Source: an uncultured Campylobacter sp. | GTDB taxonomy: Bacteria > Campylobacterota > Campylobacteria > Campylobacterales > Campylobacteraceae | Assembly (NCBI RefSeq): GCF_938030815.1 | Contig: NZ_CALHII010000236.1 | Span: forward strand, 1 to 5,963 | Length of the DNA stretch: 5,963 nucleotides | Reading direction: 5' to 3' | Shown here: piece after piece, positions 1 through 5,907 of the stretch | Numbering within the stretch: the first letter of the stretch is position 1 | Layout of the letters: each line of letters opens with the position of its first letter | Translations under genes and position numbers: made by a program | The notes under the pieces: generated by a model | What the model was told of the DNA's origin: nothing | The model's input: the letters and a program-made list of their open reading frames with translations, nothing else | Databases searched by the model: none

Positions 1-127
1 AGTTATTGCATTTTTTGATTTCTTTTTTCATTTTAATAACATCATCATCAAAATTCAGTTCTTTTAAAAATTTTTTACTAAAAATTTTGGTGTAATTATA
101 TTTAAGTCCGTAAAAAAATTCCGTCAT
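1..127 (-). CDS. Hypothetical protein, N-terminal part only, cut by the left window edge
   Basis: A minus-strand reading frame opens with ATG at 127-125 and stays open for 42 codons to the window edge. It begins MTEFFYGLKYNYTKIF and continues with a Lys/Asp/Asn-rich stretch containing NFDDDVIKMKKEIKKCNN. A TAA lies directly before the ATG, so the frame cannot start further upstream. I do not recognise the family, and no signal peptide or membrane segment is visible. The composition is plausible for a soluble, charged, probably helical protein. The DNA is much more AT-rich than fdhF or the TRAP gene, which could reflect transfer or simply a poorly conserved gene. No good Shine-Dalgarno sequence precedes the ATG, and the start lies in a small inverted repeat. 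The frame may therefore be non-coding, or the true gene may differ. Confidence 0.4.
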   Translation of the reverse strand, partial: MTEFFYGLKYNYTKIFSKKFLKELNFDDDVIKMKKEIKKCNN

Positions 128-137
128 TTATCTGACG
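122..137. repeat. Small inverted repeat over the start codon of the left-edge frame
   Basis: CGTCA (122-126) and TGACG (133-137) are perfect complements around a 6-base loop. On the minus strand the A of the ATG is the last loop base and the TG lies in the stem, so a transcript could partly hide its start codon. Five base pairs are too few to prove function. Confidence 0.35.
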
Positions 138-157
138 ATATTTGGAATTTATTTGAT

Positions 158-182
158 AAATTTGCTTTAAAAGCTTAAATTT
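158..182. repeat. Imperfect palindrome in the AT-rich spacer
   Basis: AAATTTGCTTT (158-168) is mirrored by AAAGC, two extra T, then AAATTT (170-182), giving an almost complete inverted repeat around A169. It sits just upstream of the left-edge minus-strand frame, where an operator could lie. In such AT-rich DNA chance is a real alternative, and no known operator consensus matches. Confidence 0.25.
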
Positions 183-367
183 AAAAACTAATTTCTTATT
201 TAAACCGGTTCGTTGATTATTTGCTTAAAAATTCTAGTATATCAGTATTAAAGTATATTTTAAAATTTAAATTGCTATTTAAATTACCCCAACTTACTCC
301 TAATTATAATTGAAAAAATTCTTTTAGCTTAAGACAAAATTTCAATTTTATTTTAGGTAAGAATTTA

Positions 368-373
368 TATAAT
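368..373 (+). promoter_or_regulatory. Putative -10 box of the fdhF promoter
   Basis: A perfect TATAAT lies about 60 bases before the fdhF start. No good -35 hexamer is visible, but the upstream DNA is T/A-tract rich, which suits the weak -35 and periodic AT-rich upstream sequence known for Campylobacter sigma-70 promoters. Transcription would begin near 380, leaving a leader of about 50 bases. A second TATAAT at 305-310 is an alternative. Confidence 0.45.
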
Positions 374-420
374 TGTGCCGAAATTGCATATATGGTAATT
401 TTGCATGTTTAGTATTTTCG

Positions 421-427
421 AAAGGAG
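421..427 (+). promoter_or_regulatory. Ribosome binding site that fixes the fdhF start
   Basis: AAAGGAG is followed by a 5-base spacer (AAAAT) and ATG at 433. The frame stays open upstream to a TTG at 373, but the extra 20 codons have no ribosome binding site and overlap the likely -10 box. Starting at 433 also puts the first iron-sulfur cysteines at residues 9, 12 and 16, close to their place in E. coli FdhF. Confidence 0.85.
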
Positions 428-432
428 AAAAT

Positions 433-2700
433 ATGGCGAATAAAGGCAAGGTCATATGCCCTTATTGTGGCACAGGCTGTCAAATCGAGCTGACTGCGGA
501 AGACAATTATATCAAATCTGCAACCGGCGTAAGCGACAACCCCGTAAATCAAGGTTGTTTATGTTTGAAAGGTTATTACGGATGGAATTACGTAGGCTCT
601 AGAGATAGGCTTACTACTCCGCTAATTCGTAAAAAGAATGGCAAATTTAGTAAAGACGGCGATTTGGTCGAGGCTAGCTGGGACGAAGCGCTTGATTTGG
701 TTGCTAAAAAGATGCTCGAGGTTAAAGAAAAATACGGTGCCGACGCGATAGCCGGAAACTATTCCGCACGCTGTACGCATGAGGATAACTACGTAGCGCA
801 GAAGCTACTTAGAATTTTAGGCACGAATAATATCGATCACTGCGCGCGCATTTGACACGCTCCGACTGTGGCAGGTCTTGCCAAAACAATCGGTAACGGA
901 GCGGCTACAAATAGCTTTACTGAAATCGGAACTCACAGCAACTGCATTATGATGATCGGCTCAAACCCGGAAAATGGCCACCCGATCGTAGCTATGCACG
1001 TTCAAAGAGCGCTAAACAGAGGCGCCAAACTCATCGTCATTGACCCGGTTAAGACGGAATTTGCAAATCGCGCAGATATCCACCTCCAGCTTGAGCCGGA
1101 GCACAATATCCCGGTTATAAACGCTTTAATCCATGCTATTATCGACGAGGATTTGGTAAATCACAAATTCGTTGAGAAATACACCAAGGGTTTTGAATAT
1201 GTAAAAGAGGCGGTTAAGGATTATTCGCCTGAAGCCGTAGCCAAATACACTAGGTTAAACGCTGAAGATATTAGAAAAGCAGCTAGAATTTACGCCACTA
1301 CGCGACCTGCGGTTATCACGCACGGAATGGGTGTAACTCACTTCAACCACGGCGTGGGCGCGGTATGCGATATTTCAAATTTAATGCTCGTAACGGGCAA
1401 CGTAGGCGAGCTAGGCAGCGGCGATCTACCGATCCGCGGACAAGAAAACGTTCAAGGCTGCTGCGATATGGGAATGCTTCCTAACGTATTTACCGGCTAT
1501 AAAGCTGTAACCGACGAGAGTGCCCGTGATTGGTTTGAGCGCCAGTGGAATTTACCAAAAGGTCATCTAAACGGCAAGATCGGTATTCATAAAACCGAAG
1601 TGCCTGACGCAATTCTTGATGGTAGGGTAAAATTCTTCTGGACGATGGGCGAAAACCCGGTTATGACCGATCCGAACGCAAACCACTTCTTGCGCGCGAT
1701 TTCGCAGGTAGAGATGTATGTGATCCAAGATATTTTCTTAACTGAGACGAGTCGCAAAGCAGATGTCGTGCTTCCTGGAGCTTGCAGCGGCGAGAAGGAG
1801 GGTACTTATGCTAACGCCGAGCGCCGCGTACAGCATAGCGAGATTGTAGTTGCCCCTCCGGGACAAGCTAGACAAGACTGGGCTATCATCTGCGAGCTTG
1901 CCAGACGTTTAGGTCTAGGAGATTATTTCACATTCCAATCTCCAGAGCAGATTTGGGAAGAGGTGCGCAGGGTAGCTCCGCACAACTACGGCGGAATGAG
2001 CTATTACCGCATCAAAAAATACCACGGACTTCACTGGCCGTGCCCTGATGAGAATTCTATGGGCGGACCTGCATTGTACCTTGATAAAAAATTCTTTACC
2101 CCGGACGGTAAAGGAAATTTCGTCCCAGTTCTATTTGTGGATGATAAGAGCAAGATCGAAAGCGCCAAAGAGGAATTCGCAAAGCGTATGAATATGCCGA
2201 AAGATTATCCTGTAATGGCGGGCTCCGTGGACGAGAAGACCGATGCAGAGTTCCCGATCCAGCTTCTAACTACGCGTAAGGTTTACGAGTACGCGGGAGG
2301 CGCGATGACTAGGCGCTCTAAGACCGTCGAGCAGGGCGGCGACGCGATAGGACCGATTGCGGAAATGAATCCGAAACTCGCCGAGCGATACGGAATTTCG
2401 CAGGGCGATTTCATCGTCGCGTGGAGCCGCTACGGCTATATCGCGATCAAGGCGGACATCACAGAGTGTATAATGGACGGTATCATTCAGATGTCTTATC
2501 ACTACTGGGAGAGCTGCTGCAACGAGCTAACTAGCGGCGGCTGGGATCTCATCGCCAAAACGCCTACATTTAAGGCAGCGATTCAGATTAAAAAGATCGA
2601 CGAAGAGGAATTTTTGCGTATCCGCGAGCTTAAGCGCATTAAATTTCAAACCAATAAAGTCGTTTACGACGACTTCCACCACCATCCGATTAAATTCTAA
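433..2700 (+). CDS. fdhF: Selenocysteine-containing formate dehydrogenase, FdhF type, catalytic subunit (UGA at 853-855 read as Sec)
   Basis: This enzyme oxidises formate to CO2 and passes electrons through a [4Fe-4S] cluster to a partner protein. The gene spans 756 codons including TAA and makes 755 residues (E. coli FdhF has 715). Cluster ligands are C9, C12, C16 (CPYCGTGC) and C44 (CLCLKG), with conserved K46. Codon 141 is TGA in the context CARI-U-HAP, matching E. coli Sec140-His141, so Sec141 is the Mo/W ligand and H142 its partner. R335 in RGQENVQG matches E. coli R333. GENPVMTDPN and the C-terminal pterin-binding domain (about 600-720, with YHYWESCCNEL) complete the bis-MGD fold. There is no twin-arginine signal, so it should be cytoplasmic, unlike the longer exported FdhA of respiratory complexes. 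Most of the extra length lies around residues 560-608, before the C-terminal domain. The tail ends in an HHH-containing segment. No electron-transfer subunit is adjacent, so the redox partner (formate hydrogenlyase or other) is encoded elsewhere. Confidence 0.95.
853..893 (+). promoter_or_regulatory. Bacterial SECIS element with the selenocysteine UGA
   Basis: This element lies inside the fdhF coding region and directs SelB to insert selenocysteine at the UGA (853-855). The apical stem pairs GGCA (870-873) with TGCC (879-882) around the loop GGTCT (874-878), the SelB-recognised GGUCU of E. coli fdhF. A lower stem pairs CCGA (862-865) with TCGG (890-893). Exactly 18 bases separate the UGA from the loop, as I recall for E. 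coli fdhF. The protein is also continuous across the UGA: TVAGL and GNGA follow it as in the family. A true stop or sequencing error is very unlikely. Confidence 0.93.
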
Positions 2701-2710
2701 GAATTTAATC
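2688..2710. repeat. Perfect 10-bp inverted repeat centred on the fdhF stop codon
   Basis: GATTAAATTC (2688-2697) and GAATTTAATC (2701-2710) are perfect reverse complements, and the TAA stop is exactly the 3-base loop. The mRNA could fold into a hairpin just before the terminator. The arms are AT-rich, so it would be weaker than the terminator stem. It may help 3'-end stability or act as an accessory hairpin. Confidence 0.7.
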
Positions 2711-2716
2711 TTATCC

Positions 2717-2752
2717 ATAGATTCGGGGGCTATGCTTCCGAATCTATTTTTT
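2717..2752 (+). terminator. Rho-independent terminator of fdhF
   Basis: ATAGATTCGG (2717-2726) pairs perfectly with CCGAATCTAT (2738-2747), and the stem can extend through G2727-T2737, G2728-T2736 and G2729-C2735 to 13 bp with a 5-base loop. A six-T run (2747-2752) begins at the last stem base. The hairpin starts 17 bases after the fdhF stop, so the fdhF transcript should end here and no downstream gene belongs to it. Confidence 0.9.
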
Positions 2753-3313
2753 AACAATCAATTCAAATAATATGAAATTTTGGCGATCTAGCCGTCTTGC
2801 GATATTTTAAAGATCAAAAATTTCAAGAATTCAATAAATTTCGTGGTATTAATACGCTTTTTTGCGTAGTTGCACTATCGATAAAAGGGCATAGAAATTT
2901 ATCTGCTATTTCATTTAATAGATGCGACGGCAGAGACCGGGGATTCGTGATTTAACAAATCCTAATAAATTTAGTCTTAATCAGAGCGGCATAATAGAGT
3001 AAATTTTAAAGATAAGCATGATAATAAGACTATTTTATCGCGGCGAATCTTACCAAATTACATTATTGATTAAATTTTAACGCGCGCAGGCTGATTTTAT
3101 GCGAATTAGCCTATATTATCAAGTAGCGCTGCAATTTTAATAACGCAAATGCGATTTTTGTGATTTTGATAGATGAATGCAAAAGGCTCATAGGCTTTTT
3201 AAAGCGCTAGACACGGCTTTTAGTCTTAATAATGGCCGCAAATGCCGATTTATGGCATAGCTGAGTAGCTTCGCGCTTCGTCTGAAATCCATAAATTTTG
3301 ATTTTAAAATTCC

Positions 3314-3345
3314 GAATTCCGTCGTGCTTGGAATTCACAATTTTT
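3314..3345 (+). terminator. Possible weak hairpin terminator
   Basis: GAATTCC (3314-3320) pairs with GGAATTC (3330-3336) around a 9-base loop, followed after ACAA by five T (3341-3345). On the minus strand the hairpin is followed by GGAATTTT, so it could also stop TRAP receptor transcripts, though about 300 bases after that gene. The stem is only 7 bp and AT-rich. Confidence 0.3.
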
Positions 3346-3424
3346 AGAATTTTGTTTCATCGCGTGTTTTTGGCGTTCTATTTTCACGCGGGAGCCCTTT
3401 GCTGCACTAGATAGCGCTGCTTGC

Positions 3425-3519
3425 GATGTTAAAGCTATTGCGCCAAAGCTGCTGCCTGCTTGCGAACCAGATTTATGAACTGGGCTCTGATATTGAAGTT
3501 ATTGTGCCAAAGCTGCTGC
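3425..3519. repeat. Imperfect direct repeat pair, 31-base units 64 bases apart
   Basis: The unit at 3425-3455 matches that at 3489-3519 at 27 of 31 positions, and both end in the identical block CCAAAGCTGCTGC. All four differences are transitions. A shorter piece, TTATTGTGCC, of the second unit (3499-3508) recurs at 3587-3596. Read on the plus strand the units give D(V/I)(K/E)(A/V)I(A/V)PKLL, but each frame soon meets a stop, so they are not part of an intact gene. Confidence 0.6.
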
Positions 3520-3566
3520 GGCAGAATTCCATCTACTTTATTTAAAAGTAGTTAGAATTTCTGCCG
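3519..3566. repeat. Long imperfect hairpin downstream of the TRAP receptor gene
   Basis: CGGCAGAA (3519-3526) pairs with TTCTGCCG (3559-3566), with a matching inner arm CTACTTT (3533-3539) against AAAGTAG (3545-3551) and a few internal mismatches and a bulge. It lies 75 bases beyond the minus-strand TRAP receptor stop, so it may lie in that gene's 3' untranslated RNA. No T-run follows on either strand, so a classical terminator is unlikely. Its left arm begins at the last base of the second direct repeat. Confidence 0.55.
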
Positions 3567-3640
3567 CTTGTCGCGCCTGAGCTACTTATTGTGCCGGTCT
3601 GTTCGTCTCGCTTTAATTTTTATCGCTAGCAGCACCCACT

Positions 3641-4834
3641 TTACTTTGTCGCTCCTAAATTTTTGCCGTCCGTCGCGTTAGAGTCGCTCGCAGCGCTGTG
3701 ATTTTCGCTGCTTGCAGAATCTGAGCTTGTCGTACCGCTAGAGTCTGCGGAGATTGGATTTGCTGCACTTTCGCCTGCGATACCGCTTACGTTATTTATG
3801 TAGGCTACGGTGCTTATTTTGTTCCATTCTCTACCGATTTTCAAAAACGCGCGCTGGCTGTCTAGGATCTCTTTAAACATCGGATCTTTCGCCGCTTCTT
3901 CGTCTAAGATTTCATTCGTTGCTTTTTTAAGCGCGGCTATCACGTCTGCAGGGAAGTCGCGCACCTGCACATCCGGAAACTGCGCTTTTAGCTCCGCCCA
4001 AATGCGAGCGTTTTCGTAAAAGCCCTTATTTTGGAAATTCTCTCCGGCAAGTCTTGCTGCAGCCTCTAAGATCGCTTGAAGATCCGTAGGCAGCTTCTCT
4101 AGCGCCTTTTGATTTACCAGCAGTTGGCAGTCTCCCATAGGCTCTTGCCAGCCTGTGTAGTAGTATTTAGCCACTTTGTGAAATCCAAGTGGCATATCAT
4201 AGACGGGGCTTACCCACTCGACCGCGTCGATCGTGCCCATCTCTAACGCCATAAATAGCTCGCCCGTAGGCACCGTGTTTATAGTAGCGCCCAGCTTGCT
4301 CATCACCTCTCCGCCTAGCCCCGGTATGCGGAATTTAAGCCCTTGCAGATCCGCGACCGAGTTGATCTCTTTTTTAAACCAGCCGCCCATTTGCATGCCG
4401 GTAGATCCCATCAAAAAGGTCTTCATGCCGTATTGCGCGAACATCTTATCATTAAGCTCTCGCCCACCACCATAGTAATACCACGCGTGCTGCTCATCAG
4501 TAGTCATACCGAAAGGCACCGCCGTCCAGAGCATAGTTTTAGCATCTTTGCCTTTATAATAATAAAGCGAAGTATATCCTAGATCGTATTGACCGCTTTT
4601 GACGAAGTCGAATACGCCAAAGCTTGCCTTGTGCTTGCTCGGTGTGTCGATGCGGATCTGAAGCCTACCACCGCTAAGGCTTTCGGCATAGTTTTTAAAA
4701 TCCTCAGCAGCAGCGCCCAAAACGGGCGTAGTCGCCTCCCACGTACTAGCAAGTCTTAGGCGATATACCTTATCGTCGCCGAAAAGCTGCGAGCCCAAAA
4801 GCATGAGACATGCAAACAAAAAAATCTTTTTCAT
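3641..4834 (-). CDS. TRAP transporter solute-binding protein, DctP family, TakP-like
   Basis: This is the periplasmic receptor of a tripartite ATP-independent transporter. It captures an organic acid, by family resemblance an alpha-keto acid, lactate or similar monocarboxylate, and delivers it to DctQ/DctM membrane subunits. It has 397 residues. A Sec signal peptide covers about residues 1-19 (MKK, hydrophobic core, likely cut before DD). The mature part has the DctP pattern: FRIPGLGGEVMSKLGA around 168-183, then PTGELFMALEMGTIDAVEW at 189-207. R169 should bind the substrate carboxylate. Q148, E206 and W207 fit the cation and substrate site known from TakP, and YYYTGWQEP (224-232) is also TakP-like. 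From about residue 350 a low-complexity Ser/Ala/Asp tail is added that typical members lack. No dctQ or dctM lies on either side, so it is a stand-alone receptor in this window. Substrate is inferred, not shown. Confidence 0.92.
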   Translation of the reverse strand: MKKIFLFACLMLLGSQLFGDDKVYRLRLASTWEATTPVLGAAAEDFKNYAESLSGGRLQIRIDTPSKHKASFGVFDFVKSGQYDLGYTSLYYYKGKDAKTMLWTAVPFGMTTDEQHAWYYYGGGRELNDKMFAQYGMKTFLMGSTGMQMGGWFKKEINSVADLQGLKFRIPGLGGEVMSKLGATINTVPTGELFMALEMGTIDAVEWVSPVYDMPLGFHKVAKYYYTGWQEPMGDCQLLVNQKALEKLPTDLQAILEAAARLAGENFQNKGFYENARIWAELKAQFPDVQVRDFPADVIAALKKATNEILDEEAAKDPMFKEILDSQRAFLKIGREWNKISTVAYINNVSGIAGESAANPISADSSGTTSSDSASSENHSAASDSNATDGKNLGATK

Positions 4835-4839
4835 TTATA

Positions 4840-4845
4840 TCCTTT
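4840..4845 (-). promoter_or_regulatory. Ribosome binding site of the TRAP receptor gene
   Basis: On the minus strand AAAGGA is followed by the 5-base spacer TATAA and ATG. The spacing matches that of fdhF, and this start gives a well-formed signal peptide. No clear -35/-10 pair is visible just upstream. Confidence 0.85.
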
Positions 4846-5903
4846 CATAAAGTTTTAAATTCATAAAATTTCAAAATTTAGCGCGCCGCCGGCTTAAAAT
4901 TTACTCGGTCCCGCATTACTGCTACGAAATTCTGATTCGCGGTGTCTATTTTATCGACACGTTGCTTTGGCTTTGCTATTCTATTTTACTACGCTTCATC
5001 TTATAGGCACCTTGCTTTGCAGGCGTCTTATTTCGCGACATTTTACTTCTTAGCGCCCTGCCCAAGCTTTTTATTTTACTATGCCTGGCTTTGCGACGAT
5101 AGAGTGCCGCGTTAGTTTTAATTTTGCCACGTTCGGACGTTACCGCACCTGCACCATATCTAGCGATAATATTTTATCAAGCGCGCTTGCTTAAAAGCCT
5201 CTGGCGCGGATCTTCTTCTCTTAGAAATGACAAAAGTATCTTAAAATGCCATCTCTGCGCTTTTGCAGATAAAATTCTCTTTTTCTTTCAAAGCGAGCTT
5301 TGTCATTTCAGCAAGCTTAGACGCTACGCCATTTCTTTGATCTTAGACGGCAGAATCGTGCTTTTAAATTTAAAATTCCACGATCAGCGCACTCTTTGTA
5401 CCGCGTCGGCAAGCGGAGATCGCGCCTTTATATTTGAATTTTGCGCCTTAGTTGAGCGCAAAATTCCGCGCGGAGTTTTGATGCAAATTCCTCGCGAAAC
5501 CTAGATTAGAATTTTACGCAGAGCCACCCCGCGTTGTCTAAAATTTTTTACAAAATTCCGTGTCACAAAATGCATTTAAAAATTTTAAATCTGCTATTGC
5601 GCGGAATTTCTTAGCGTAAATTCTAAGCCTTGAAATTTTGCTCTTGTTTGACAGCATAAAATTTTAAAACAAAATTCTGTAGCCGCCATGCCTTAAAATT
5701 TTATTCGCAAAGCCTACTTGCTAAATTTTAAAATTTTAAATCTAAACCCGTAAAATTCCGTATTTCGCATTCCGTATTTTAGAAATTCTATTTCGCAAAA
5801 TTTTATCTCGCGGATTTATCGCTCCATAAATTTCTGCGCTAAATGAAATTTTACTCCGCATAGTTTGCGCTTCGTAAAATTCTAGCTCGCGAAATTTTGC
5901 GAG
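4846..5903. other. Long gene-free tract upstream of the TRAP receptor gene
   Basis: About 1 kb without a convincing gene. The longest open stretch (5124-5504, plus strand, TTG start) has no ribosome binding site and resembles nothing I know. The DNA mixes GC-richer segments with many copies of words such as AAATTTTAAAATT, AAATTC and GCGCGC, densest from about 5530 to 5880. It contains a direct repeat TATTTTACTAYGC (4982-4994 and 5072-5084) and a spaced inverted repeat (5224-5309). It must hold the TRAP receptor promoter near its left end. It may contain decayed genes or undetected RNAs, but no family is recognisable. Confidence 0.55.
5224..5309. repeat. Spaced 11-bp inverted repeat with internal palindrome
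   Basis: GAAATGACAAA (5224-5234) is repeated as its exact reverse complement TTTGTCATTTC at 5299-5309, 64 bases apart. Inside, CAAAGC (5289-5294) and GCTTTG (5297-5302) form a second palindrome that competes with the right arm. The 86-base unit could be a small structured RNA or a remnant of a miniature mobile element. No flanking target duplication is evident. Confidence 0.4.
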
Positions 5904-5907
5904 CTAG
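5882..5907 (-). terminator. Hairpin at the end of the right-edge gene, probable terminator
   Basis: CTAGCTCGC (5882-5890) pairs perfectly over 9 bp with GCGAGCTAG (5899-5907) around an 8-base loop GAAATTTT. On the minus strand the stem is followed by AATTTTA, a short T-run. It overlaps the presumed TAG stop of the right-edge frame, so it would form at the very end of that mRNA. On the plus strand CCCTTATTTT follows, so weak activity in both directions is possible. Confidence 0.6.

Larger units (their letters stand above)
128..432. other. AT-rich spacer between the left-edge frame and fdhF
   Basis: This stretch is very AT-rich and has frequent stops in all frames. It holds two TATAAT hexamers (305-310 and 368-373), the palindrome at 158-182, an 8-bp AACCGGTT palindrome at 203-210, and the fdhF ribosome binding site. 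I see no gene, no RNA gene, and no sigma-54 GG-N10-GC type promoter. The spacer would carry the divergent promoters of the two flanking genes. Confidence 0.6.
2753..3640. other. Gene-free tract between the convergent fdhF and TRAP receptor genes
   Basis: I found no convincing reading frame, tRNA or known RNA here on either strand. It holds small hairpins (TACGC/GCGTA at 2853-2868 around six T, ATGCC/GGCAT at 3242-3258, GAATTCC/GGAATTC at 3314-3336), an imperfect direct repeat pair (3425-3455 and 3489-3519) and a long imperfect hairpin (3519-3566). Composition changes from AT-rich on the left to more GC-balanced near 3380-3640. It could be a decayed gene, an untranslated region or an unrecognised small RNA locus; the sequence does not decide. 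Confidence 0.55.

Noticed and set aside
373..432. A 20-codon N-terminal extension of fdhF from TTG at 373
   Set aside because: There is no ribosome binding site for it, it overlaps the TATAAT box, and the ATG at 433 has an ideal AAAGGAG and places the cluster cysteines as in E. coli FdhF.
853..855. fdhF as a pseudogene broken by a premature stop
   Set aside because: The TGA sits exactly at the selenocysteine position, is followed by a SECIS hairpin, and both halves are well conserved in the same frame.
2266..2757. Minus-strand open frames opposite the end of fdhF (2266-2502 and 2527-2757)
   Set aside because: They lie antisense to conserved fdhF coding sequence and the terminator, with no ribosome binding site or family resemblance.
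3425..3519. CRISPR array
   Set aside because: Only two imperfect units with one intervening sequence, no further repeats and no cas genes.
3810..4582. Plus-strand open frames within the TRAP receptor gene (3810-4019, 4233-4475, 4343-4582)
   Set aside because: They are opposite a well-conserved minus-strand gene and encode nothing recognisable.
4807..4834. Lipoprotein signal (LFAC) in the TRAP receptor
   Set aside because: The cysteine is at residue 9, too early for a lipobox after a proper hydrophobic core. An ordinary signal peptide cut near residue 19 fits better.
5124..5504. A 126-codon plus-strand open frame in the right spacer
   Set aside because: It starts with TTG, has no ribosome binding site and no recognisable domain, and contains an inverted repeat. 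A frame of this length is not surprising by chance in a 1-kb spacer read six ways, although a lineage-specific gene is not fully excluded.
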